Shown piece after piece: positions 1 through 11,099 of a DNA stretch of 64,000 bases (its first letter is position 1; each line of letters begins with the position of its first letter). The notes beneath the pieces are model-generated. The model saw nothing but the letters and a program-made list of their open reading frames with translations, had not been told where the DNA came from and did no database searches. Origin of the DNA: Diphasiastrum complanatum (lineage: Eukaryota; Streptophyta; Lycopodiopsida; Lycopodiales; Lycopodiaceae); assembly GCA_029204225.1 (NCBI GenBank), contig CM055104.1:24007285-24071284 (forward strand), read 5' to 3'. Both the position numbers and the translations under genes were made by a program.

Positions 1-1145
1 CATTCATCAAACTATTCATTAACGTTTTCGAACACATCATTAGTGTCAAAGTAATCAAGCTGATCAACATCAATAATAATGGCATGGGTGTGAGAGAGAG
101 ACTGGCAATGGCTCGGTTGACTCCATTGTAGGATTTACCTCTGGTACCTTCTCCTCGGCTGATGCTATTGTTGTTTGCTCCTCTCCCACTTCCACATTAT
201 TAGCCTGCACCTGACCATCTTCTGTAGTGGCTATTTTTGCTTGCTCTCTGCCTACTTGCTGCTCTCCCTCAATTGCTAGATCCATGGCTCGGCTATCAAC
301 TACAACTATATCATTGATTGCAGTGCTCTGGATGTAGAAGCCAGTGGCTTGCGAGTGTGACTTAGACGAGCTCTGTTCATCTTTTGTGATGCTCGAAGAT
401 GTCTGAGTCTTGTGCCCTCGGTCTATGGCCATCATCTTGGTCTTCTTTCATTGTGGAAGCATTGTCAATGATTAAGACTTGTTGTTTTTTGTGTTTGAGC
501 TGGAATGGGTAGGGGTCTTGGAGAGTAAGCTCCTTCTGTGCTTGATGAGTTTTTTTACCCTTTGCACACTCTTGCTCCTTCTCCTTTGCGAGTGGTGTCT
601 GCTCCTCTTCAGCCTCTCCTCCGGTTGTTGCCCCCTGAATGTCACAGAGCAGATAACCTAATGTGGTAAAGGTCTGCTTCTTGCTGATTCTTTCATGAAG
701 AAAATTTGCTATCTTGCCAGCCCAGTTCTAGAGTGCGACTCTTTGCACAAGTGATTCTGCTAGTAGCGAAAAAACTAACATGGAAATGCGCTTCATCTTC
801 GACCTCTGTTTATGTGTATACTTGGTCAGGTATGCACATGCTGCAGCCAGATCCTTGCTCTTGATGGCCTCTAACAGGTAGTCATCATTGTTCTTGTACT
901 TGTCCACTGAGGTGTCTAGGAATGGAGATGTTGAGTACTCTCTAACTCCTTCAGCTTCTTCGTGATTTTGTGTGGTCCTTCTGGAAATCCAAACTCCATC
1001 AGATCTTTGGTGGCCAAAGGCACGACGAAACGTGTGGCTACTATTCCTCGAAATGTTGAATGAGAAATCCTTCAAGGTAGGTTTGTATCGATTATAAGCC
1101 GTTGTCATCAAGAAGTAACTCTGATAACCCCTGTTTCTCACAGAC
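1..1145 (-). other. Unidentified coding-like region downstream of decayed gag
   Basis: On the minus strand this stretch follows the gag relic at 1146-2368. It holds moderately open frames (about 728-1285 and 70-435). The first is basic and Ser/Arg rich and ends in a Lys/Leu-rich segment. The second is acidic and low in complexity, with many Glu, Ala, Thr and Val residues. I recognise no protease, reverse transcriptase or integrase motif. It may be the rest of the same element's polyprotein or unrelated host sequence. Position is the only argument for linking it to gag. Confidence 0.2.
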
Positions 1146-1715
1146 CTAACTACCGTTAAGTTTGGCTGCTGGTGTGACAACATAGCCACATTGGGTAGGT
1201 GATTTGAGATCTGCATAAGAATCGAAGGTGGGAGCCTCCTCCGAGTAACACGAAGAATTGTAAGAACAAGATGCTTCCTCATCAATGTAGCTTAGATGTG
1301 CAAGATTCTTGTTTCTAGGCAACAATTGGTTAGTATTACTTGTCGTTCTTTGTGGGACTGTGACCTTCTTTTGATTTTGTGTTGTACTAGCTACTTCTTG
1401 TGGCTGTTGTGTACGGGATTGATACACAGGATTCAGCGGTCTCTGTTGTTGTTTGGATTTATTAACCGAATTGTAGGTGCACTTAAAAGATTCATGATCA
1501 GATCTATTACAAAACACACATCTAGATTGATATTGTGTTGGACCCTTATTCAGACATTCATTCCTAGTGTGATTCCCCCTACAGATAGAACACCAACACA
1601 CCTTCTCGTCTTGGGTATGCATTTTGGGTTTGAAGACCTTTTAAGGCCTTTTGGATCTCATCTAACTAAGTCTTATGGATTTTGTTTAATTTTTCAAACT
1701 CATCCCACATATCCA

Positions 1716-1756
<41 letters not shown>

Positions 1757-2368
1757 CAGTATTTCCTTCAACATGATGTTCTCTTCTTCGTTCTTTTAGA
1801 TTTTCTTGGCGGTTATCAAAATGATGATCCTCATCATCTGATTCGTTATCAAAATGATGATCCTCATCATATGATTCTTCATCTTCTTCTCTTATAGCTT
1901 CTAACATGGATTGATTTAGTTGACGATAATCATCAACATGTTTAAGCTCATGTCGAATTTGTTTTGGAAGATCGACTATAAACCAAGTGATTAGCATCTT
2001 TTCAGTCAACCCCCCCATGAAGACATTTAAATCTTTCAATATAGTCCCTTACTTTTTCTTCTTCTTTCATTTTGATTTGGCTTAATCGCACAAAAGGACT
2101 ATCTGATAATCTATTGGGTTTGAATTGTTTAATGAGCTTCTTTCAAGACTTCCCACACATTACATTCATCTCGGTCAAGGTTTTAAAACCAATCTTGAGC
2201 GACATCTAGCAAGGTCATAGAGATGAGTTGGGCCATGCTTTCATGTCAAGAATCTAAGTCACGTATGACAAATCTTAATTGTGGTCTTGTCCTCTGACTT
2301 GATTCAAGTTGTTCATTTGGAAGGTGCGATTCTAGAAGATATCGCTCATCAAAATTTTCAGTATCCAT
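1146..2368 (-). pseudogene. Decayed retrotransposon gag with two zinc knuckles
   Basis: The minus strand starts with an ATG at 2366-2368 (MDTENFDERYLLES) and can be followed through several stops and frameshifts. A gag-like core (KEEEKVRDYIERFKDLN) lies near 2010-2070, followed by a region with LPKQIRHELKH near 1950. An acidic stretch at about 1820-1890 is next. Two Cys-His knuckles follow at about 1490-1600: CSICRGNHTRNEC has one residue fewer than the usual CX2CX4HX4C, while CVFCNRSDHESFKC is canonical. A GT microsatellite interrupts the frame at 1718-1754. Gag packages element RNA. The architecture suggests Ty3/gypsy, but no pol domain is attached, so the superfamily is uncertain. Confidence 0.6.
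1718..1754. repeat. (GT)n microsatellite
   Basis: An uninterrupted GT run of about 18 units lies inside the gag relic. It encodes a Thr-His run on the minus strand and probably expanded after the element decayed. Confidence 0.95.
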
Positions 2369-2789
2369 GATTAGTACAAAGTAGTATGATAATATTACTT
2401 GCTTATCCTCCCGTCACAGAGAGTGGATGGGAATAGGACCGTGGTGATCACTAGACTGTTCATTCTCCATACATTCACACACTGTTCATCATCAACTCCG
2501 CTCTGCTCTCCAGCTAGCTCACTCACTAACTAACTCCCGCTCACTCCATCCTCCTCTCTTTTCTATCTCTTCTCTCTTTTACCTGCCATTGAGTTTCTTG
2601 GCTGTTGCTTTCTACAGCTGAATATCGTTTTAGCTCTCAACTCTCAGGTCACATCCAGCTAGCTTTTATGTAACTAACTAGGTCTCAAATGTCGCATTTC
2701 TAGGATTTTAGGATTAGTAAAGAAGGTTGAGGGAGTCGCATTTTTCGAGGAGGGCTGAAGGGAGGGGAGGGGAAGGGTTGAAGGTTGAA
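2369..2789. other. Probable leader of the minus-strand gag element
   Basis: This region lies upstream of the gag ATG on the minus strand. It is pyrimidine rich at 2500-2580 on the plus strand. No clear tRNA primer-binding site or LTR boundary was found, so the 5' LTR of this element is not defined. Confidence 0.25.
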
Positions 2790-2803
2790 GGGGGGGGGGG
2801 GGG
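2790..2803. repeat. Poly-G run
   Basis: Fourteen consecutive G residues follow a G-rich stretch from 2757. Such a run could form a G-quadruplex but is also easily miscounted in sequencing. Confidence 0.9.
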
Positions 2804-2943
2804 ATTGAAATTTGAAATGTATGTGTGTGTGTATGAATTGGCAAAGAGTAGGGTCTAGGAGTGACATAGGGGAGTAGACTAGGTTATAGCACCGTGAATT
2901 CTCTCTCTAGAATATCTTTAATATATATGATCTATGATATATG

Positions 2944-2945
<2 letters not shown>

Positions 2946-3003
<58 letters not shown>

Positions 3004-3015
3004 TGTGTGTGTGTA
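2946..3015. repeat. Compound (AT)n-(GT)n microsatellite
   Basis: About 30 bases of AT repeats pass directly into about 38 bases of GT repeats with one interruption (TGTTGTG). This is a typical compound plant microsatellite. Confidence 0.95.
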
Positions 3016-3223
3016 TAACATAATATTATATCTGGGGCCCGGTTGTCCAAAATCGGCAAAAAAAAAAAAATGTTCTTGACTTTTCAAAGATTTATCTAGA
3101 CCTAAAATAAAGTTGAAAATACTAGAATAAGTCCTGAAACTATTGGAATTAGACCTGAAACTATTGGAATGAGAGCTGGAACTATTGAAATCGGACCTGA
3201 AACTACGATGATCGTAGTAGTTT

Positions 3224-3225
<2 letters not shown>

Positions 3226-3302
<77 letters not shown>
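3226..3302. repeat. (CT)n microsatellite
   Basis: An uninterrupted CT run of about 38 units. Open frames across it are artefacts (Ser-Leu or Glu-Arg runs). Upstream, at 3111-3215, a degenerate short repeat around 'CCTGAAACTATTGGAAT' occurs about four times. Confidence 0.95.
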
Positions 3303-3305
<3 letters not shown>

Positions 3306-3779
3306 GATACCCATTTTGCTTGATTTAAAAAATAACAACAATTTTGGTCAAATTGCTAGTTTTTTTTACAAAGATTCTAGAATCGTGATTCTAAAATCTC
3401 TAGTGCATCTATGATATACATGTACATATGTGTACACACATCACATTCTCTCTCTAAAATAGTTTCATACTTTATAGATATACTATTTGCTTGTGCCTGT
3501 CGATGATGGGCAATGGGCACTTACCCACAAAAAGTGGTTATATATTTTTGAAGGCTGTGCTTATTTTACCATTTTTTAAAATTTTGTTTAACTTTTCCTT
3601 TTGCAAATGGGTGACATTATTTGCCAACGTGACATTTTTTTACGGCACCTCACACATTCCCTCTCTAAATAGTTTATGCTATATATATATATGGACCATC
3701 ATATTCTTAATTAGCTTGGATTGAGAGGTTGCTAGGTTAGATGGCTTCATTTGGTAATGTTGACCAAAAAAAACAAACA

Positions 3780-4000
3780 GAACATAGTTGAACGAATCAC
3801 GGGTTGAACCTCGAACTATAGAATCACGGTTCGAACAGTGCGAACCATTCGGAGCGAGTTCGAACCGAAATCTAGTTTGAACCGGAAAAAAAAAATCCCA
3901 AAAAATGTTTTGGAATTTTGTTTTCATGTTCTAACTGTTTTTCGGTTCGAACCAACATGGCCAGCCGATTCAAATCGGATTGTAACCTTGAAACAGAATG
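3780..4000. repeat. GGTTCGAACC-rich foldback patch
   Basis: The palindromic word GGTTCGAACC or close variants (CGGTTCGAAC, GAGTTCGAACCG, CGGTTCGAACCA) occurs several times between 3785 and 3955 on both sides of an A-rich centre at 3883-3905. This resembles the internal parts of non-autonomous hAT foldback elements, such as the one at 44669-45135. I could not identify matching termini or a target duplication here, so the element type is inferred. Confidence 0.35.
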
Positions 4001-4239
4001 TGATGAACTATCTCTTATAATGTATCAATCTTTCACAATTGTTGAACGTCAGCTCATTGATGATATTTTGTAGTCTCAATATAGAGGGCATGTGCACTTG
4101 ATTATATGATATCACAGAGGCTCCATTGTGACTGGCTCTTCAACTAAGGCACACACAAATTTGACATACATAGTGGATAATGGTATGTTGAAATAGAATT
4201 GTAAGTTTTACATGCTAGACTTGAATGGACTTCATGCCA

Positions 4240-4912
4240 AAATACTTTGTAAGTGTCATAATAGTCTCTATTCAAGGCATGCCATAGTGGATAAGACTAT
4301 AGAGCTAGTGAGTACACATTATTTCTGGCCATGTGTGTGGCTCGACCCTTTGTAGATTCTCCAAAGTAGATGGGAGAGCATCTCAATGGATTTTATTATT
4401 GGACTACCTAACACGCAATCTAATTTTGATTATGTTATGGTAGTTGTAGGTTGGTTAACTGAAATGGGTCATTTCATTCCAACTCAGAAGAAGGTAATAG
4501 CATCATAATTGCTAGGCTATTTCTTCTTAATGTTGTGAGATTGCATGGATGGTCTAAGTCCATCATCTCAAACAAGGACCCTAAGTTCACAAGAACTTTT
4601 TGGTCAATAGTGTTGTCTTGTCTGTTGGCAATAGATTTGAGAATGAGTAGTAGCGAGCACCCACAGACAAAGAGTTAACTAGGTTTTAGAGGAATTGCTT
4701 TGAGTGTATGTTAGTAAGACACAAATTGATTAGGTAAAGTATTTGCCGTTTTTCAAATTCATGTATATTGACAAGAGACATCTTTCCATGAGTATGAGTA
4801 TGTTCAAGCTAACTTACGGTTACCTACTCGTATGTCCAACTATTATAACTATTCCACAAAAGACTTCAAGGGTTGTAGAGTTATTGATTTCCATACATGA
4901 TAGAGCAAGGAG
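4240..4912 (+). pseudogene. Ty3/gypsy integrase relic 1
   Basis: Translation across several frames gives a degraded zinc-binding end (AIVDKTIELVSTHYFWP) near 4290. The integrase core follows at about 4375-4500 (SISMDFIIGLPNTQSNFDYV, then a GHFIPTQKK segment). A region near 4570-4640 corresponds to the second catalytic block, where SNKDPKFT replaces the usual SDRD-type motif. A C-terminal block around 4745-4840 contains FKLTYGY. Frameshifts and stops are frequent, so this is an old relic. The order matches gypsy integrases. No RT is attached. Confidence 0.6.
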
Positions 4913-4959
4913 AATGACAAGACTCAAATTTTGGATTGTGAGTAGCTACGTAAGAAGAA

Positions 4960-6125
4960 CATACACATATCTATCATGACAATTCTAGTGTTGGTCATCC
5001 TAGTGTGAAGAAGATATATAAGTTGCTCCATCGTAACTTTTGGTGGCCTAAACTTAGAAAATATATAGACTTCTATGTGACACATTGTGTTAAGTGTCAA
5101 GTAAATAAAGTTCAAAGTGTCTGGATTATTACACTGGCTACATATTTCAAAAGGGAGATGAAAAAGTACTTCAATGAGCTTTATTATGAGTTTACCACAT
5201 AGACAACAACAACATAATGCTATATTGGTTGTGGAAGATAGACTCACAAAAATGGCTCATTCCAATGCATAATAAGGTCAATGCACCTGGTGTTGTTGAC
5301 TTGTCTATTCAGCATGTGCTCAGACTTTATGGATTATGTACATTTATTGTGTCTAATTGAGATTTTGTTTTATTGGCAATTTTTGGACTATAGTAGTTGA
5401 GAAGTTAGAGGCACAATTGGGTATGAGTAGTACTGATCATCTAGAGATAATGGACAAACTAAGAGAGTTAAGTGAACACTTGAAGATATGCTTCAAGCAT
5501 ATGTGAGTGTGAAGCAAATGCAATGGGAGCATTATTTACCATTGAGTTTGCTTCTAATGATAAAAGGAAGGCTTCTACAAGGATGAGATTTAGGCCTTGA
5601 TCATGGATTTAGGCCAGTCCTATTACGGTAGGTATGCCTGATGATGTGTGTACCTAGTGTTGTAAATTTCTAACTCACATGAAACAAATGTTGGAGTGAG
5701 CTAAGCATATTGTGAGAATTGCGATGGATTGAGCAAAAGCTTATTCTGAACGGAATCGTATGCCAACAAAGTTCGTGAAAGGAGATATGGTGTTTTTTAG
5801 GATTCCAAAGGATTCAGCTTCAAAGATAAATATCGTTCATTATGATCTGGATCTACCTATAAGTTGTAAAGTGCATATTTTTTTTCATGTTTCACACTTA
5901 AAAATAAACTTTACATGATGGTGATAACTTGTTGGCTGATGGACTTGTTTTGTTTCAGGAGCATGGGGAAATGATGCATGGACTAGCGAGAGTATCAGAC
6001 CAGAGGGAATGACAATTGAGGAATCATTTGCTTCATGAGTACTTGGTTTCATGACATGGTATACCTCTTAGTGATGTTACCTAGGAGACTATGCATAGGT
6101 TATTTGCATAGTGTACAGAACTTTG
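4960..6125 (+). pseudogene. Ty3/gypsy integrase relic 2 with C-terminal region
   Basis: This second relic begins again at the integrase zinc-binding domain (GHPSVKKIYKLLHRNFWWPK, then HCVKCQ) at 4990-5110. The core follows at 5220-5400, including DRLTKMAH. The C-terminal region at about 5740-5910 has RNRMPTKFVKGDMVFF and then FHVSHLK, a pattern typical of plant gypsy integrase tails. The region at 6010-6110 resembles the polyprotein end. Because the order restarts, it is a different copy from the relic at 4240-4912. Stops are dispersed throughout. Confidence 0.6.
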
Positions 6126-6145
6126 CCATTGAGATGATGTTTTTT

Positions 6146-6156
6146 GAGGGGGAAGA
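6146..6156 (+). other. Possible polypurine tract
   Basis: GAGGGGGAAGA follows directly after the gypsy pol relic and is followed by TGATG. This is where a plus-strand primer site and 3' LTR start would be expected. Supported only by position and composition. Confidence 0.4.
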
Positions 6157-6730
6157 TGATGTCCATGCATTTGTAATTGTAAAATTGTCAATATCAATTG
6201 TAAATGGCTAAGTCAACGACTTATGGAGACAATTGTACATCACTATGTAAAAATGGGTCATAGTTAAAAGAAACTATTTTTGAAATGGCAAAGGAGTATT
6301 CGGTCTCACTTAGAGCTTGTGAGACTAACTTTTTGAAATGTAGGGCTTGATCAATCAAAGGACATGCATCATATGATGATTGGGACATGTGGCCGAATTC
6401 ATTAGTGACATGTGTTTATGTGTTAGCAACCCAAATGCATGCTCATGTGTCGAGGGTTTTCCATCAGGGGCGTGTGTCACGTGGAGGCTTGAGGATGAGT
6501 CATTGTTAAGGGGTTCTTGAGGTGATAGAGTGTGAGCCTTGCTTAGGCATTCTCTCTCTTGTTCCTATGTAGCTGTGATTGTGGGAGGAGACTTGTCGCA
6601 GAGCTCTCATAGTTTTTGGTTAATCTATGTAATCTTTCGTGGAATGGATTAAAAAAAAAAGCTTTGTTGAGTAAACCTTGTTTTTTACTTGGGGCTTGAG
6701 AGTTTGTGTGCAACAATAGCTACATTCCTT
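6157..6730 (+). repeat. Putative 3' LTR of the gypsy relic
   Basis: It follows the polypurine-like tract and starts with TG. It contains no coding potential and has CT-rich and T-rich blocks near 6540-6690. No second LTR copy was found in the window, so the right boundary is a guess. Confidence 0.25.
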
Positions 6731-8479
6731 TAACACATACTTTTAGTGAAGTGCGTTATGCTCACAGACATGATGTCCACCATTAGGAGTTTATTTTGCA
6801 TGGCCCCATTTAAAAATTGTCACTTAAGTACAATTATCTTGGACTCCACTCAATAAACAAGCGAAATCCATTTAGGTTCCACTAATCCAAGATTATTTCT
6901 TGAATAATCTTTTTGAATAACCTCCACTCAATTATTTCCTTGTAATTTTGGGTCATAAATGGAATTATAGAGGAATAATATGTTGCCAAGCTCTTACAAG
7001 AATCATCGTCTCAAATCAAGTACTTGTAGTGATTACCATTCATTGATCATTATTCTCTCTGATCAGGCACTCTCTCATATTTTGAAGAACCCTAGTTGGC
7101 ATGTCTCAATGCGAACTTTAAAAAAATCCACACATTACAAAGGAGTGGACGCATTTTGATTAGTTTTGAAAAATTTATCTTCAGATTTTCAATAGTTGAA
7201 TTCTCCATCTAGAGTGCAGCGTATACAACTTTGATCTCTTTCATAATACACTTGAATATATACCAAGAAACTCAATGATACTCGAATGTTTGCATAATAC
7301 TAAACTCCATTATGAATATTTTGATCATTATGTTATGTGTGGTGTGCTTTTCGCTACTAAATCCATGGGATATTGATGACTTTTGGATCTCATATTTTCT
7401 ATTTTTAAATATCATGAGTGTTTTTTACTCTATCCATATGCAAGTATGAAAGAGACTACACTAGGAAAAGAAAGACCCTAACTTATTAAACAAGTTGTAC
7501 TATTGAGAATTATTTTATCCACTTTGCTCAATGGTTAAGTCACAATGCCCAATGTCTAACCATAGTTTGTAATGCATTACTATTGAGAATTACATTATCC
7601 ACTCTACTCATATTTGAAGTTACATGCCCTAAGCATATTTTGTTATGAATTTGCTATTAGATCTTTCAATTGAATTTACAATCTCAAAATTTAACAAATA
7701 TTTTACTGACTTTATTCCATGAAATTGATTTCCCCTTTTTGCAATGATTTCCAACACATGTGAAAAGCTAATTATGTGCATTGCACATCATTTGTTTTCA
7801 TATTGCAACATATTTTCCATAATCTTATAGTCCACAAAATCAATCACTTCGACGATAATCACATTCCTCTCAATTTTTAAATTTATGAGACTCATGTAAA
7901 AACAAATATCAAGATTTTAAAATCACTAAAACTTAGTGCCAAAATTGTTCAAACTACAATATAGCCCAATATTCATAATCATATTCTTCTATAGAACAAG
8001 CGCTATTGCATCAAAAGAATGGATCATATTTTGCAACCTTGGCTCATCTAACCATTTGTATCTTTGAGATTAGACTAGATATATTTAAAATAATGTACAA
8101 AAATAGTATAGAAGCAATTTCTTGAAAGGAAGTTCTCTCTTGGATAAGATAATACAATAATTATATACTTAAGCATTATGCATTTATCATTTTCATTCTT
8201 CATATGTTTGATGGTACCAAGAAACATTCTTCCCAAAAGGAGATGGAAGTCCTTTCTTTGTGAAACCATCATTGATTGTCCTTAGGATCATACGTTCACC
8301 ACCAATATTGGTTTGCAACTTTGGAGTTGAGATAAATTGTCCCTTGAGAGAATTTTGAAGTCACTCTAATTTTTCTTAACATGATATACATCCACAAAGC
8401 TTAAGCATCTCATGCACCCAAACTGATTCACTACGTGATAGATTTTGACACTACTCAAAAACTAGAGGTAAACTAGATC
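6731..8479. other. AT-rich intergenic DNA
   Basis: I see no gene, domain motif or clear repeat here. Short open frames lack recognisable motifs. Confidence 0.5.
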
Positions 8480-9261
8480 TTAGAGATCTAGCTCACATTA
8501 TAAGATCTAATGTAAAGAATTTCCAGCTCTAGAATTTTCAAATGTAGATTGTATATGAGGCCAAGGAATTGATGGAGATAATGAATGGAGAAAGAACTCG
8601 AGAAGAAGTCGTGACTAAAGATGAAGAAAGTCCCAAAGTTTGGAATTAACAAACTAACATCACACAAATGCTTGATAACATGACTATAGATGAGAAGCAT
8701 CTACAAAAGTTGATCATTTGTGATTCTACACATCAAATGTGGTCAAGAATTATTTATGAGCAATGTTGCTTCAGATAACAAGCACATCCTTGAATACATA
8801 ACATTGCGAGCAGATGACAATGCACACTGTATCTGGAAGCAATGGAAAGACAACTAAATGATATCAAAAGAGATATTCTGGAAGTAGCCTACCTCCTAAC
8901 TTCGAACATTTTAATCATTATATGGGATCGGTAGACATCTGATACAAGACTATCAAAATAAGAGAGTCTCAACATAACGAGAAATGTCCAAGATGGGTAC
9001 TAAGATCAAGCATTATTTTCTTGAGACAAATACTGAAAAGCAATCAACAAATTGAAAGACAAAGGAGAATCCAAGAAGGACAAGAACTATGACAAATCTA
9101 GCTTTGAGCACATCGGTTAGAAAAAAGAAATAATCAAATGTGTGCACTACAAGGACTATTATTTTCAGTATTTTCTTGCTTTTAGAAGCTAGAAAGTAAG
9201 TATTGTGCGAGATCAATGTCAAGATTAAGTCGAGATCTGACTAAGGAGGAGACTACATGTT
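8480..9261 (+). pseudogene. Degenerate copia gag relic
   Basis: Broken plus-strand translations resemble plant copia gag. There is a segment with DSTHQMWSRI near 8725-8755, a block near 8880-8930 (PPNFEHFNHYMGS), then a Lys-rich region at 9050-9110. A C-H-C-like residue pattern at 9135-9180 could be a ruined zinc knuckle. Many stops interrupt it. The intact copia at 9262 begins immediately downstream, so that younger element apparently inserted at or in this older relic. Confidence 0.4.
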
Positions 9262-9266
9262 AACAA

Positions 9267-9696
9267 TGGTGAAAATTATCACTTCTCACTTGACATTATT
9301 TATTGTAAATATTGATCAAACATTAGAATAATGTTGATGATCCGATTTCACACGTGTGGAGCCTGTTCCCACGTGTGAAAGGATGTACTTTTCATACTTG
9401 TATATATCTAAATTGATTTTGTATCAATCTAGTTAGTGTGAACATGTATGACTAGTTTTTTAGTCAAGTTGACTAGCCACCTAGAAATTAGCTTTTCCTT
9501 GCATGTGCATGAGTAAATGCTCCCACTCGCTAATTTGTGATGTGTTGATCCATTGCTCTTGCTTAAATCCAAGTGTAGTGAATCTAGATCAAGATCTAAT
9601 GTGTAGAACTTGATAGATCCATTGATTAAGCAACCAATAACTCTCTATGATTGTAAAGTACAATCATTATTGACATAAAAACCGTAAAATTTATCA
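9267..9696 (+). repeat. 5' LTR of copia element 1, internally deleted
   Basis: 430 bp, TGG...TTATCA. It aligns with both ends of the 863-bp 3' LTR but lacks about 433 bp that correspond to roughly 14479-14911. The junction is in 'GCTCCCACTCGCTAATTT' near 9530-9545. It retains one CACACGTGTG palindrome (9349-9358) and a second CACGTG at 9370-9375. Confidence 0.92.
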
Positions 9697-9709
9697 TGGT
9701 ATCAGAGCT
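9697..9709 (+). other. Primer-binding site (initiator tRNA-Met type)
   Basis: TGGTATCAGAGCT abuts the 5' LTR end and is the usual plant copia minus-strand primer site. Confidence 0.93.
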
Positions 9710-10289
9710 AAGTAAGAGATTGATTATTGAATCATAAATCTTGTAAAGATCATTGGCAAATTTTGTTTTTGGCCAATACTTGTGAGGGCGAGTTCATCTA
9801 GAGTGCTAGCTTGAATTCATTTGGATCAAAACAACTTGGAGGCTGTGTATGTACTTTTCACACATGTGAAACCGTACAACAACTTTCATTTCAAGCTACT
9901 TTGTGTTTTTTGGTCCCAAAATCACAATACTGAGTCATTTTTTGTGCTTTTTGAAGCGTAGTATTGATCTAGATTCAATCTAGCTAATGCCTATGACCAA
10001 ATAGAGTTTTGGATCATTGAAGCATTGTTTTTTAGAGTCTAAGATCAGAGCTTAGATGCTGATTTGTTCAGATCCTTAATTGAAGTGAAATCTTTAAGAA
10101 AAGTGTAAAGCAATTTTTTTTGTGAGAGTGAAAGCTAGGAATTTTTGGCAAGATCTTTGTGTATCATTCAAGCTTGTGTGCTAGTTTGATAGAGACAAGC
10201 CTATAGGCATTCTTGTAAGCTTTAGGCCTTTCATAGATCTTTTAAAATTCAGAAATCTTTTTGATTTTAAGAAGAGCATTCATTCTACA

Positions 10290-11099
10290 ATGTCATCCAT
10301 GGGTGGATATTTGATGGAATCAAGTGAGAGAATCACTTCCACAAATTATTCCATTTGGAAAGTGAGAATGGAATCACTCCTAGTGATCCATGATCTATTT
10401 GACATAGTTCAAGGAGTTGAGGAAGAGCCTCAAACTCCCCAAGAACAAGCCAAATACAAGAAGAGAGCAAGATTAGCTCTACATTGCGTAAAGTTAAATG
10501 TATGCAATGACCTCTTGAAAGAGGTGTCTTCTTGTACCTCATCCAAAGAGGCTTGGGATTCATTAAAGAGCATCTATGAATCCAATAATACTTCAAGAAT
10601 CCTCACGCTAAGAAATCAAGTTTTCTAAAGCATGAAAGGAAGTGGAGAGAGTGGACAAGAGTATGTCCTTAGGATCAAATCTCTTAACAAGGAGTTAAGT
10701 GCAATAGGAGAGAAGATCCAAGATCAAGAGCTAGTACAAATCACCTTGAATGGTCTAGGTGATGAGTTCACCAACTTAGTCCAATCATTTGCCATTCAAG
10801 ACACTCTTCCATCCATTGAAAAGTTGCACAATGATCTTGTGGCCGAGGAGAGTAGGCTTCTACACCTCAAGACAAGAATGAATAGCATGTCACTTAATGG
10901 AGGAGAGGAGAAGGCTAACTTCACATCTAAAGTCAAGAAGAAGCAACATCCATTCAAGAAAAATCAAGGCAAGGAGGCCGAGATGAAGAATGGAGGATCT
11001 TCTTCCAAAGGCAAACTGAAGAACAAGGCAAAACTCAAGTGTTTCTTTTGTGGAAAGAAAAGACACTTTGCCTTATAATGCTACTTGAAGAAGAATCAA
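10290..11099 (+). pseudogene. Copia element 1 gag and nucleocapsid
   Basis: It begins at ATG 10290 (MSSMGGYLMESSERIT). The N-terminal gag domain has the usual copia pattern (TNYSIWKVRMESLL, later AWDSLKSIYE). The frame is stopped by TAA at 10626-10628 and continues in the same frame. A Lys-rich tail precedes a zinc knuckle (CFFCGKKRHFAL, about 11038-11075). The knuckle's final Cys is lost to a TAA at 11076-11078, after which CYLKK follows. Gag would form the virus-like particle. Apart from the two stops it is well preserved, in line with the high LTR identity. Confidence 0.88.

Noticed and set aside
1296-1897. Open frames on the plus strand over the gag region and the GT run
   Set aside because: They mirror the minus-strand gag relic, and their Cys-Val runs come from the GT microsatellite.
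3102-3414. Glu-Arg and Ser-Leu rich open frames
   Set aside because: Produced by the CT microsatellite; no other coding character.
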